This document shows positions 48,033 through 60,357 of a stretch of 64,000 nt of DNA, one piece after another. Both the position numbers and the translations under genes were made by a program. The notes under the pieces are model-generated. The model was not told where the DNA came from. It saw only the letters and a list, made by a program, of their open reading frames with translations, and searched no databases. The DNA comes from Azospirillum melinis (GTDB lineage Bacteria; Pseudomonadota; Alphaproteobacteria; Azospirillales; Azospirillaceae), in NCBI RefSeq assembly GCF_013340935.1, contig NZ_WHOS01000010.1, positions 62,001 through 126,000 of the forward strand, read 5' to 3'. How positions within the stretch are numbered: the first letter of the stretch is position 1; each line of letters begins with the position of its first letter.

Positions 48033-49070
48033 ATGAAATCGCTGAAGGCTCTGCTCGCCGGCATCGCGCTGGCCGCTCTGACGGTTCCGGCTCTGGTTGC
48101 CGGTGCGGCGAACGCTGCCGACTACAAGGCGGAGTACAAGCTTTCGACCGTTCTGGGCAAGCCCTTCCCCTGGGGTGTCGGCGGCGACCGCTGGGCCGAA
48201 CTGGTCAAGGAGAAGACCGGCGGCCGCATCAACATCAAGATGTATCCCGGCACCTCGCTGGTGAACGGCGACCAGACCAAGGAGTTCACCGCGCTCCGCC
48301 AAGGCACCATCGACATGGCGGTCGGCTCCACCATCAACTGGTCGCCGCAGATAAAGGAACTGAACCTCTTCTCCCTTCCCTTCCTGATGCCCGACCACAA
48401 GGCGCTGGATGCCCTGACCCAGGGCGAGGTCGGCAAGAAGCTGTTCGATCTGCTCGCCACCAAGGACGTGATGCCGCTGGCCTGGGGCGAGAACGGCTTC
48501 CGCGAGATCTCCAACTCCAAGCACCCGATCCGTACGCCGGCAGACCTGAAGGGGCTGAAGATCCGCGTCGTCGGCTCGCCGCTCTACCTCGACACCTTTA
48601 CGGCCCTCGGCGCCAACCCGACGCAGATGAGCTGGGCCGACGCGCAGCCGGCCCTGTCGACCGGCGCCGTCGACGGGCAGGAGAACCCGCTGGCGATCTT
48701 CGTCGCCGCCAAGCTCGCCACGCTGGGCCAGAAGAACCTGACCCTGTGGGGCTACGTCGCCGATCCGCTGATCTTCGTGGTCAACAAGGAGGTTTGGGCC
48801 AGCTGGTCGAAGGAGGATCAGGAGGCCGTGCGCGCCGCCGCCGTCCAGGCCGCGGCCGAAGAGGTCGCGATCTCCCGCAAGGGCATCACCGCCGAGGACG
48901 ACAGCCTGCTGAAGGAAATCACCGCCCAGGGCGTCGAAGTCGTGCGCCTGACGCCGGACCAGCAGAAGGCCTTCCAGACCGCCACCCAGCCGGTCTTCGA
49001 CAAGTGGGCCAAGCAGATCGGCCCCGATCTGGTGAAGGCGGCCCAGGCCGCCATCGGCGAGCGGAAATAA
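48033..49070 (+). CDS. TRAP transporter substrate-binding protein, DctP family
   Basis: A 345-residue periplasmic binding protein with a signal peptide at residues 1-29 (ALVAGAANA). The mature protein has MYPGTSLVNGDQTKEFTALRQG, NGFREISNSKHPIRTPADLKGLKIRV and the conserved arginine used to clamp carboxylates. GGAGG lies 9 bases before the ATG. No dctQ or dctM membrane genes follow; a strong terminator comes directly after. Ligands are typically C4-dicarboxylates or sugar acids, but cannot be fixed here. It is an orphan that uses transport partners encoded elsewhere, or only senses a ligand. Confidence 0.93.
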   Translation: MKSLKALLAGIALAALTVPALVAGAANAADYKAEYKLSTVLGKPFPWGVGGDRWAELVKEKTGGRINIKMYPGTSLVNGDQTKEFTALRQGTIDMAVGSTINWSPQIKELNLFSLPFLMPDHKALDALTQGEVGKKLFDLLATKDVMPLAWGENGFREISNSKHPIRTPADLKGLKIRVVGSPLYLDTFTALGANPTQMSWADAQPALSTGAVDGQENPLAIFVAAKLATLGQKNLTLWGYVADPLIFVVNKEVWASWSKEDQEAVRAAAVQAAAEEVAISRKGITAEDDSLLKEITAQGVEVVRLTPDQQKAFQTATQPVFDKWAKQIGPDLVKAAQAAIGERK

Positions 49071-49095
49071 GCTTTGGTTCGCTTGGCTGACGGAT

Positions 49096-49122
49096 GCGGC
49101 GCCCTGCAGGGCGCCGCTTTTT
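49096..49122 (+). terminator. Rho-independent terminator after the TRAP binding protein gene
   Basis: A perfect 9-bp GC stem (49096-49104 with 49109-49117) has a TGCA loop and TTTTT at 49118-49122. It begins 26 bases after the stop. Confidence 0.88.
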
Positions 49123-49238
49123 ACGCTCGGATTTTTTAAGCCCTTGAGGCACTTGCTTGTGATGCGTGCCCAGGCGGATTGCGCTACAACTCCCTTGGCA
49201 ACTCCCTTAGTGCCGAATGGTTTGCGGAGCGGGCGCGT

Positions 49239-49778
49239 ATGACGTCGGAAATGCTGCTGGCGCTGTTCAGCATCGGCGCGACCCTGCTGTTTCTGGTCAT
49301 CCGCCGCGGGCTGATCCTGCGGACGGATCGGGAAATCCGCCGCTGCGGCGCAGCCCTGACCGCCGAACGCGACGCGCTGGAACTCCAGGCCAACGAGCTG
49401 GAGGCCATGCAGGCCGAAATCGAGGCGACGAAGGCAAGACTGGTGGAGCTGTCGACTGACAAGCTGGTCCTCAACCGCCGCAGCGGCAAGCGCACCGCCG
49501 CCGCGCGCCGCTTCATCCACGAGATCGGCCGGCATGAGCCGGGGCGCAACCATTTCACCTTCCGCTTGGCGATGGCTCCGGGCTTCACTGCCCGGCCCGA
49601 TGCCAAGGCGGTGGTCCACCCCGCCATCTGGCGCTTCGGGAACGAGGCGCAGGTCTGGGCCTCCGACTTCGCCGCCGCCCAGATGCTGACCCGCAACATC
49701 TTCCACGAGGGCGTGGGCGTTACCGTCTCCAGCGAGGATGCGGACGAAGACGCTGTTGCCGGAGCCTCCGCACCATGA
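49239..49778 (+). CDS. Hypothetical membrane protein with coiled coil
   Basis: A 179-residue protein I do not recognise. Residues 4-24 form one transmembrane helix (LLALFSIGATLLFLVI), followed by a long heptad-rich coiled coil (about 32-75; ERDALELQANELEAMQAEIEATK) and a mixed alpha/beta C-terminal domain with HFTFRLAMAPGF and a short acidic tail. ATG at 49239 is preceded by GGAGCGGG; the upstream frame adds 20 unlikely residues. The stop overlaps the next ATG as ATGA, so the two are translated as a pair and probably interact. Confidence 0.72.
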   Translation: MTSEMLLALFSIGATLLFLVIRRGLILRTDREIRRCGAALTAERDALELQANELEAMQAEIEATKARLVELSTDKLVLNRRSGKRTAAARRFIHEIGRHEPGRNHFTFRLAMAPGFTARPDAKAVVHPAIWRFGNEAQVWASDFAAAQMLTRNIFHEGVGVTVSSEDADEDAVAGASAP

Positions 49779-50269
49779 GCCCCGTCTGGCTTCTGGGAGC
49801 CGTCACCAGCCTGGTGATCGGCGTGCTGGCCGAGCGCATCCTCGGCATCCGCGCCCGCCGCCAGTCGGAGAAGCTGACCGCACTGAAGGAGCGGCTGGAC
49901 GTCTACGCCAACTACGCCAAGCTCGCCTCGGTCCGCCGGGTGGAGGCGGAGGAAACCCTGGCCGGCCTGCGCCGCGAGGCGGCGGAGGTCGAGGGCGAGA
50001 TCCTGTCGCTGCAGTCGGCCGTCACCGACGACGACGCCCTGACACCGATGGAGTTCTATTGCGTCGACCGCGTCGCCCGGTCCAGCGGCCCGCTGTGGTA
50101 TGTCGCGGTGGAGGCGCTGGACGCCACCGCCCCCTGGACCGGCATCCGCACCTACGCCATCGCCGCGGAAAGCGCGGAAGACGCCCGTAAGCGGATCGTC
50201 GAGCGTCACCCCTCCCCCACCGCCTTCACCATCTCCCCCGCCGCCCCGCTGATGCTGCCGGAGCGTTGA
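49775..50269 (+). CDS. Hypothetical membrane-anchored protein with coiled coil
   Basis: A 164-residue protein without a recognised family. The N terminus is a signal anchor (WLLGAVTSLVIGVLAERILG), then a basic coiled coil (about 25-75) and a domain with FYCVDRVARSSGPLWYVAVEAL and a conserved-looking TAPWTGIRTYAIA, resembling the C-terminal domain of its partner in the preceding gene in overall layout. The ATG overlap with that gene indicates a two-subunit complex, perhaps two membrane proteins that pair through their helices. A bidirectional terminator follows. Confidence 0.72.
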   Translation: MSPVWLLGAVTSLVIGVLAERILGIRARRQSEKLTALKERLDVYANYAKLASVRRVEAEETLAGLRREAAEVEGEILSLQSAVTDDDALTPMEFYCVDRVARSSGPLWYVAVEALDATAPWTGIRTYAIAAESAEDARKRIVERHPSPTAFTISPAAPLMLPER

Positions 50270-50312
50270 GGATGGTCGTGCCGTTGGGGTAAGGATCTGA
50301 CACGGCAAAGAA

Positions 50313-50343
50313 AAAAGGGGCGCCCCACCGGAGCGCCCCTTTT
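50313..50343. terminator. Bidirectional intrinsic terminator
   Basis: Stem AAAAGGGGCGC (50313-50323) pairs with GCGCCCCTTTT (50333-50343) around a nine-base loop, between the coiled-coil gene pair and the convergent acs gene. A and T runs flank both sides. Confidence 0.85.
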
Positions 50344-50358
50344 GCATGAAACACACCG

Positions 50359-52299
<1,941 letters not shown>

Positions 52300-52380
52300 G
52301 AGTGCGATTCCCCCGTGGTGCTTCCGAATTGGCCGGAAGATGATTGGAGGGCGGCGGGCCGCCGCCCGGAATTGAGCGGC

Positions 52381-52409
52381 ATTATCCACACAAGTTGCGG
52401 GACGAACAA
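52381..52409 (-). promoter_or_regulatory. Probable acs promoter
   Basis: On the minus strand TTGTTC and GATAAT are separated by 17 bases, ending about 80 bases before the acs start. Both boxes fit the general sigma-70 consensus. It lies downstream of no other feature on that strand. Confidence 0.45.
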
Positions 52410-52638
52410 GCAAATCGGCCCCCGCAGGCCCCCCGACCAAAGGAGGATTGTGTCGCTGATTTTGCAGCGCGAGACTGTTTCTTCTCCAAGCATACCGAGG
52501 CATGCCAATGCGTCTGTGACCGCGCCGCCAACCGGGTTGGAAGGGCAGCGGTCCGGCTCCGCGACCATCCGCCGCGCCGCGGTGCAGCATGCGGGGCAGC
52601 GTGCGGGGATGTCCGTCCTGTAACGGACGATCCCTTGC

Positions 52639-52654
52639 TTAACCCGACCTTAAC
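52639..52654 (+). promoter_or_regulatory. CtrA-type box (TTAA-N7-TTAAC)
   Basis: The sequence TTAACCCGACCTTAAC is an exact match to the TTAA-N7-TTAAC recognised by the cell-cycle regulator CtrA in alphaproteobacteria. It lies 60 bases before a small gene at 52714 and in the right orientation. No clear -10 box follows at normal spacing. CtrA in Rhodospirillales mostly controls motility genes. Confidence 0.5.
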
Positions 52655-52713
52655 CCGCCGGCAGCTATAGAGTTGCTGCATTACGGTAACGATCAGCGGC
52701 GGCAAGGATCGCG

Positions 52714-52938
52714 ATGCCCAGCACCACGAACGCGGACGATCTTCCGAAAGCCGGCGACCGCAGCGACCGTCTCGCCGGAATGGCCGACCGCACCAGCCTG
52801 ATGGCCATCGACGCCACGCTGCGCACGCTCGGCGGCCCCCTCGGCGCCGTCTCGGCCGCCGGCATGGCGGACATCGCCCGCCGCATGCTGCAGGCGACCA
52901 ACGACTTCCACGCGGCAATGCAGGAAGCGGCGGAGTAG
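52714..52938 (+). CDS. Small hypothetical protein
   Basis: A 74-residue protein with no recognised domain. It is helix-prone with a Gly-Gly turn at the centre (LRTLGGPLGAVSAAGMADIA) and no signal peptide or membrane segment. Support for it being real is moderate: an ATG with good codon use, a CtrA-type box 60 bases upstream and a terminator-like hairpin just after the stop. The ribosome-binding site is weak (GGCAAGGATCGCG). It is not clear what it does; CtrA control, if real, would suggest cell-cycle or motility. Confidence 0.55.
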   Translation: MPSTTNADDLPKAGDRSDRLAGMADRTSLMAIDATLRTLGGPLGAVSAAGMADIARRMLQATNDFHAAMQEAAE

Positions 52939-52951
52939 GGTTTTCAGTGAA

Positions 52952-52976
52952 GAGCGGGGCCGCTTTCGCCCCGCTC
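52952..52976. terminator. Terminator-like hairpin between convergent genes
   Basis: A perfect 9-bp stem (52952-52960 with 52968-52976) lies between the small CtrA-boxed gene and the convergent EVE gene. There is no clean T run, so it is a weaker or factor-dependent end. Confidence 0.4.
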
Positions 52977-52982
52977 GGCCCC

Positions 52983-53402
52983 TCAGGCCGGCACGCCGAC
53001 TCCCGCCAGATCGCACACCCGCGCCCACTCCCCGTCGGTGACCGGGCAGACCGACAGCCGCGACTGACGCACCAGCGCCATCGACTGAAGTTGCGGATCG
53101 GCCTTGATCTGCTTCAGCGTGACGGGAGTCTTCACCGGCATCACCGGGGCCACGTCGACCATGCCGAAGCGGCCGGACTCGTCGCTGGGATCCGGGTAAT
53201 AGGTGCGGACGATCTCGACGATGCCGACGATCTCCAGCCCTTCGTTGGAGTGATAGAAGAAGGCGCGGTCGCCCACCTCCATCGCTTTCAGATTGTTGGA
53301 CGCCTGGTAATTGCGCACCCCGTCCCAATGGGTCCGGCCATCGGCGACCATGCGGTCCCAGGAATATTTGAACGGCTCGGATTTCACCAGCCAGTAGGCC
53401 AT
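52983..53402 (-). CDS. EVE domain protein
   Basis: A 139-residue single EVE domain, a PUA-like fold that binds modified bases in nucleic acids. It has the typical opening MAYWLVKSEPFKYSWDRM, WDGVRNYQASNNLKAM and GDRAFFYHSNEG, with the aromatic cage residues in place. EVE proteins are linked to restriction, RNA modification or regulation, but no restriction genes are close. It follows a YciI-like gene by 17 bases, so the two are probably one transcript. Confidence 0.92.
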   Translation of the reverse strand: MAYWLVKSEPFKYSWDRMVADGRTHWDGVRNYQASNNLKAMEVGDRAFFYHSNEGLEIVGIVEIVRTYYPDPSDESGRFGMVDVAPVMPVKTPVTLKQIKADPQLQSMALVRQSRLSVCPVTDGEWARVCDLAGVGVPA

Positions 53403-53419
53403 CGCCAGCGCTCTCCCGC

Positions 53420-53704
53420 TCAGGCCTTGGGGTAGACGCGGCGCCAGGGCCGGATCGTCACGCTGTCGAACAGGCCGGCCTTGGCATAGGGGTCGCCGTC
53501 GGCGAAGGCCTGCGCGTCGGCGGCATCGGCGCACTCGACGATCAGCAGGCTGCCGACCATGCCGCTCTGGTCGTCCGACAGCAGCGGGCCGGCGGCGAAG
53601 ATGCGGGCGGCATTGGCTTCCAGATAGGCCAGATGCTCGGTACGGTTGGCGGCGCGGACATCGGCGGCACCCGCCTTGTCGACGCAATGGAACATGAACA
53701 GCAT
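53420..53704 (-). CDS. YciI-like protein
   Basis: A 94-residue single-domain protein of the YciI family (ferredoxin-like fold). It has MFHCVDKAGAADVR at the start with the His-Asp pair that is the family's likely active site, HLAYLEANAARI, and SLLIVECADAADAQAFADGDPYAKAGLF. YciI-like proteins may act as dehydrochlorinase-type enzymes or binding proteins; none in this cluster indicates a specific substrate. It is transcribed just ahead of the EVE gene. Confidence 0.9.
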   Translation of the reverse strand: MLFMFHCVDKAGAADVRAANRTEHLAYLEANAARIFAAGPLLSDDQSGMVGSLLIVECADAADAQAFADGDPYAKAGLFDSVTIRPWRRVYPKA

Positions 53705-53837
53705 GCGGTTCGCTCCTTCACACGGTGGAGCGGGAGCCTAGATCGGATCGCGAAAAATCGGAATCGATTTGAAGCGCAAAGCCGATCGCAAAAATTTGAA
53801 CGCAGGGAACGATGATGGGAAGGCGTCGGCTGACGCG

Positions 53838-54467
53838 TCAGGCCACCACGCGCGGGCGGCGCGGCGACGCCTTGCCGCCCTTGCAGGGGGAATTGCCGCC
53901 GGGGGAGATGCAGCCCAGTCGAATGCCGGTGCGCTCGACCTCGCCGAAGCCGCCCAGCCCCATCTCCAGCGCCGCGGCCAGAGCGATGCGGCCGCAGGCC
54001 TCGGCGTCGCTGCCGGCATGATGGTGGTGGAGCGCGATCCCCAGGAAATCGGCCAGATGGTTCAGCCGGTGTCCGGTCAGGGCCGGCCAGGCCCGGCGCG
54101 CCATCATGACGGTGCAAAGATAGTCGCAGGCCGGCAGGTCCAAGCCATAGTCGGTCAGGGTATGGCGCAGCACGCTGACGTCGAAGGCGGCGTTGTGGGC
54201 CAGGATCAGCCGGCCCTGCACCCGCTCCCGCAAGGCCGCCCACACCTCCGGGAATTCGGGCGCGTCGGCCACGTCCTCTTCCCGGATGCCGTGGATGGCA
54301 CTGTTGAAGGGGTTGAAACGCGGCTCGCGCGGGCGGATCAGATGCTCTTCCGTCCCGGTCACGCGGCCGTTCTCGATCCAGGCGACGCCGATGGAGCAGG
54401 CGCTGGTGCGGGTCTCGTTGGCGGTCTCGAAATCGATGGCGACGGCGTGGCCGGAAATGACGGTCAT
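53838..54467 (-). CDS. DEDDh 3'-5' exonuclease family protein
   Basis: A 209-residue exonuclease of the DnaQ/RNase T type. ExoI is AIDFETANETR near residue 11, ExoII is ILAHNAAFDVSVL near 90, and ExoIII is HHAGSDAEA near 150 with the catalytic histidine, giving the DEDDh set. Residues after 175 form a basic tail with CISPGGNSPCKGG that could bind nucleic acid. This is a stand-alone form rather than the polymerase III epsilon subunit, which has a longer C terminus. Repair or RNA-processing roles are possible. Confidence 0.88.
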   Translation of the reverse strand: MTVISGHAVAIDFETANETRTSACSIGVAWIENGRVTGTEEHLIRPREPRFNPFNSAIHGIREEDVADAPEFPEVWAALRERVQGRLILAHNAAFDVSVLRHTLTDYGLDLPACDYLCTVMMARRAWPALTGHRLNHLADFLGIALHHHHAGSDAEACGRIALAAALEMGLGGFGEVERTGIRLGCISPGGNSPCKGGKASPRRPRVVA

Positions 54468-54505
54468 GGGGGTCCGAATTGGTGGCGGATCGAATGGCTG
54501 ACAGG

Positions 54506-55108
54506 TCAGGCGCGGAGACTGCGGGCGAGATCCTCGGGCAGCGCGCCTTCCGCCGCCAGCACCCGCAGCTTCAGCAGGCTGGCCACCGCCATGGCGTCGG
54601 TGATGGCACCGGACAACACCATGTCGATCACCTCGGCGAAGGGCACGCGGCGCACCGCCAGCACCTCGGTCTCGTCGGGCGCGGACTCGCCCTGCTCCAT
54701 ATCCCAGGCGACGAAGGTGTGGGCCACCTCGTCGGTGATGCAGTTGGACAGGTGCAGCGTCATCAGCGGCATCCAGCGCCGCGCCGTCAGGCCGGTTTCC
54801 TCGCGCAGCTCGCGTGCGGCGGATTCCTGCGGTTCGACGCCCTTGCGCCCGCCGCCCTCGGGAATTTCCCAGCTGTATTGCTTCAAGGGGAAGCGGTACT
54901 GGCCGACCAGGGTCACCGTGCCGTCGGCATGGACCGGCACCACGCCGGTGGCAAGACTGCGGGGATGGACGACGCCGTAGATGCCCGGAGAGCCCTTCGG
55001 GGTCAGAACCTTGTGTTCGACCACCTCCATCCAGGCATTCTCGTATTTCGTCGTGCTGGTCAGCACGGTCCAGGGATTGCCGGTGGACTCACCGGTTTCG
55101 ATCGGCAC
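54506..55108 (-). CDS. Nudix hydrolase (ADP-sugar pyrophosphatase-like)
   Basis: A 200-residue Nudix protein. The Nudix box reads GGRKGVEPQESAARELREETG with the EETG metal-binding glutamates, around residue 100. The N-terminal strands and the region LATGVVPVHADGTVTLVGQYR resemble ADP-ribose pyrophosphatases. It may clean up nucleoside diphosphate sugars. The GTG at 55108 has GGGGGC upstream and starts the domain; the longer frame reads through unlikely residues. The next gene on the other strand begins 260 bases away. Confidence 0.9.
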   Translation of the reverse strand: MPIETGESTGNPWTVLTSTTKYENAWMEVVEHKVLTPKGSPGIYGVVHPRSLATGVVPVHADGTVTLVGQYRFPLKQYSWEIPEGGGRKGVEPQESAARELREETGLTARRWMPLMTLHLSNCITDEVAHTFVAWDMEQGESAPDETEVLAVRRVPFAEVIDMVLSGAITDAMAVASLLKLRVLAAEGALPEDLARSLRA

Positions 55109-55256
55109 GCGAAGCCCCCTTCGTCGGTTGCGACGGGAGTATAGGGAGGCGTCCCGGCTGCCGCAATGCCCGCACAGAGCGGGCGGACAGACAAAAACCG
55201 GTAAAATTTTCCGACAATTGGCGAAAACGAAGTCGAAATCGTTAAATAATGGTTTC

Positions 55257-55334
55257 TTGACAGACAAATCAGGCCAACCTACTTCTAAATCACGGCGCCG
55301 AATGTCGTGACTATACCCAAAAGTGGTAGGTTGG
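55257..55334 (+). promoter_or_regulatory. Promoter with inverted repeat upstream of the methyltransferase gene
   Basis: TTGACA (55257-55262) is followed after 17 bases by TACTTC (55280-55285), a plausible promoter. CCAACCTAC (55274-55282) is an inverted repeat of GTAGGTTGG (55326-55334), and the first arm overlaps the -10. Between them CACG/CGTG forms a smaller dyad. The local base composition is clearly lower in GC. This could be an operator or a leader hairpin. Confidence 0.4.
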
Positions 55335-55367
55335 TGATCCGCCGCTTGACCTGGAAAGGGCAGATGC

Positions 55368-56414
55368 GTGGTGCCGCAGATCAGTCCGCAGGATTTGGAG
55401 CGGTGGCGTAACCCCGACTGGCGCATCCGTTTGGCTGCGTGGTGGGAAGGTTACGACCTGTCCCGCCTGCCCCGCATTTCGAACCGGGCCGACCCACGCG
55501 CTCCGGCGGGCCGTCGGCAGCCCGGCCCGGTCGATGCGGTCGGCAGCGCCACATCTCCAGCGCCGTCGGGTGCAAGCGTGCCGCCGGCCCCGCCCACCGA
55601 CAACCCGGAACTGGACCGGCTGGCGTTGATGCAACTCGACCGTCACGGCGAACCGGTCTGGTCGCCGGCGCGCAGCGAGGGGGCGCAGCTTCTGTGGGGT
55701 CAGGACATGACCGGGCCGGAGGAGGCGGCGTGGATGGTCGATTCCGTCCGATCCTTCGGGCTGAACCCGGCCAAGAGCGTGCTGGACCTGTCGGCCGGCC
55801 TGGGCGGCACCGCCCGCGCGCTGGTGCAAAGCTGCGACACCTGGGTAACCGGGCTGGAGCCGTCGCCGCTGCTGGCGAAGCTGGCGATGGACCGGTCGAA
55901 GGCGCTGGACCTGTCGAAGAAGGCACCCATCGCCCATTACGACCCGGAGCATTTCAACCAGGCCGGCAGCTTCGACCTCGTGATGGCCGACCGCATCCTC
56001 CACCGCGTGCGCGACAAGGACCTGTTCCTCGACCGGCTCGGCGACTGCGTGAAACCCAGGGGCGGTATCGCCCTGTACGACTATGTGATCGACGGCACCC
56101 CCGGCTCCTGGGACAGCTGGAACGGCTGGCGGGAGGAGGAGCCGATGGAGGTCTATCCCTGGACCGCCACCCGCATGGCCGACGAACTGACCCAGCGCAA
56201 CCTCGACCTCCGCATTTCGGAGGATCTGACCCAGCTGCACCGCCGCCACATCATCGACCGCGTGCGCAAGCTGGCCGACACGTTGGCTGCCGCCGTGCCG
56301 CCGGCTCCGGTGCTGGCCGCGCTGAAGCGCGAACTGGCGCTGTGGTGGGCACGGTTGCGGGTGCTGGGCAGCGGCCTGCGCTTCGTCCGTTATGTGGCGA
56401 TGAAACCCACCTGA
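55368..56414 (+). CDS. SAM-dependent methyltransferase
   Basis: A 348-residue protein. An N-terminal segment of about 50 residues (WRNPDWRIRLAAWWEGYDL) leads into a Pro/Ala-rich linker (about 55-80), then a class I methyltransferase domain with motif I VLDLSAGLGGTARALV near residue 140 and FDLVMADRILHRV. A C-terminal helical region ends RLRVLGSGLRFVRYVA. The substrate is not identifiable; the linker and N-terminal module are unusual. GTG at 55368 is preceded by GGAAAGGG; a GTG at 55371 is also possible. Located downstream of a probable promoter with dyad. Confidence 0.83.
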   Translation: MVPQISPQDLERWRNPDWRIRLAAWWEGYDLSRLPRISNRADPRAPAGRRQPGPVDAVGSATSPAPSGASVPPAPPTDNPELDRLALMQLDRHGEPVWSPARSEGAQLLWGQDMTGPEEAAWMVDSVRSFGLNPAKSVLDLSAGLGGTARALVQSCDTWVTGLEPSPLLAKLAMDRSKALDLSKKAPIAHYDPEHFNQAGSFDLVMADRILHRVRDKDLFLDRLGDCVKPRGGIALYDYVIDGTPGSWDSWNGWREEEPMEVYPWTATRMADELTQRNLDLRISEDLTQLHRRHIIDRVRKLADTLAAAVPPAPVLAALKRELALWWARLRVLGSGLRFVRYVAMKPT

Positions 56415-56462
56415 CGAAGCCCGCCCGACAGGATGGTATGAGGGTCGCCGCAGGGTAGCGGA

Positions 56463-57200
56463 TCAGCGGATCAGCCCGATGCGGTCGAGCCGCAGGGCCG
56501 CCGGCCAGCGGGTCGGTTCGTCCAGCGCGGTCGGATCGACGGAGAAATGCCGCAGGTCGGCTCGGCCGACGAGGTTTTCGGCAGGAACGAACCCGACGCC
56601 GCCGGCCGTTGCCGCAACCCGGCTGTCCAGCGAATTGCTGCGGTTGTCACCCAACATGAAGTAATGGCCATCCGGCACCCGAAGCGACGGGGTATCGTCC
56701 AGGCCGTCGCGCCCGGCCACATGCAGGACCCGGTGCGTCGGACCACCCGGCAGATGCTCCACATATTGCGGGATGGTCCGGCGGGCCCCGTCGGCTCCCG
56801 TCTCGACGAAATCCTCCAGGCGCTCCAGCACCGCCGGCTGGCCGTTCACATGCAGAATGCCGTCCCGCATCTGCACCACGTCACCCGGCAGCCCGACGAG
56901 CCGCTTCACATAGACCTGCTCCGGGTCGCGCGGCAGACGGAAGACGACGATGTCACCACGCTCCGGCGCATGGCCCAGCACCCGCCCGGCGATGGGAAGC
57001 GCGTCGAGCGGGAAGGAATAGCGGCTGTATCCGTAGGGGAACTTGCTGGCGAACAGGAAATCGCCGACTTCCAGCGTCGGCTCCATCGATCCCGACGGGA
57101 CGTGGAAGGGCTGCGCCACCACCGAGCGGGCTCCCAGCGCCACCAGCCCCGCAACCGTGACCGTACGGACCATCTCCCAAAGACCGCCTTTTTCCGCCAT
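56463..57200 (-). CDS. lepB: Signal peptidase I
   Basis: LepB cleaves Sec and Tat signal peptides at the inner membrane. The 245-residue protein has one N-terminal transmembrane helix (about 15-33), the catalytic serine in VPSGSMEPTLEVGD near residue 41, the general-base lysine in VYVKRLVGLPGD near residue 95, and the domain-E motif MLGDNRSNSLDSR. The ATG at 57200 has GGAGG upstream; a longer frame to 57386 is not needed. The single helix and length are typical. The organism could carry further LepB paralogues. It is divergent from acnA. Confidence 0.93.
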   Translation of the reverse strand: MAEKGGLWEMVRTVTVAGLVALGARSVVAQPFHVPSGSMEPTLEVGDFLFASKFPYGYSRYSFPLDALPIAGRVLGHAPERGDIVVFRLPRDPEQVYVKRLVGLPGDVVQMRDGILHVNGQPAVLERLEDFVETGADGARRTIPQYVEHLPGGPTHRVLHVAGRDGLDDTPSLRVPDGHYFMLGDNRSNSLDSRVAATAGGVGFVPAENLVGRADLRHFSVDPTALDEPTRWPAALRLDRIGLIR

Positions 57201-57582
57201 CCCCCGCCTCCGCGCCAGAGCCCACCGGCGGCAGGTTAATCGGACCAGCCCCTCGCTGAAAGCCATATGCAATTCCGGACGGCATAAAACTTTGTAATGT
57301 ATGGACCACCGCACCGTAATCGTTTCCAGTATCCAGGCGCATGCCAAGTCCTGCCCATTGGATTGGACTTTGTCCTCGTCTTGCAACGGGGGTCATCCGG
57401 CGCGTTGATAGACCGGCCTCGCGCCCTACATCTTGGCTGTATGGCCCGTCCTGTCCGGCGGCCTTCCAGTCCATCCGACGAAAAGCATCTTCCCCAGGCA
57501 TCCGCTCCGGTGCCCGCCCGAACCAAAAGCCACGATCCGGACTGCCGGGTCCAAAAGCCACAGAAGCCAAGGAGTCTTTCCC
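57201..57582. other. Divergent intergenic region between lepB and acnA
   Basis: This 382-base gap has a locally AT-rich stretch (57235-57310) that likely carries promoters for lepB and the acnA side, and a poor TTGATA-N16-TACATC at 57405-57432 toward acnA. I could not settle the promoters. No gene or repeat is evident. Confidence 0.5.
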
Positions 57583-60273
<2,691 letters not shown>

Positions 60274-60294
60274 GGCTGCCAAGATACAGATAAG

Positions 60295-60330
60295 AAAAGG
60301 GCCGCTTCCCGGTAGGGAGCGGCCCTTTTT
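60295..60330 (+). terminator. Intrinsic terminator after acnA
   Basis: AAAAGGGCCGC-type stem (60295-60310 with 60315-60329, one bulge) ends in TTTTT. It begins 22 bases after the acnA stop and may also serve the convergent kinase gene. Confidence 0.87.
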
Positions 60331-60357
60331 CCTGTCGGTGCAACCGAAGCCGGCGCC

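Larger units (their letters stand above)
52300..52713. other. Intergenic region between acs and a small CtrA-boxed gene
   Basis: This 414-base divergent gap contains the acs promoter (52381-52409), a GGGCGGC/GCCGCCC hairpin at 52349-52367 in the acs leader, and a CtrA-type box at 52639-52654 next to the small gene. The rest, about 52410-52635, shows no convincing coding region. Confidence 0.6.
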
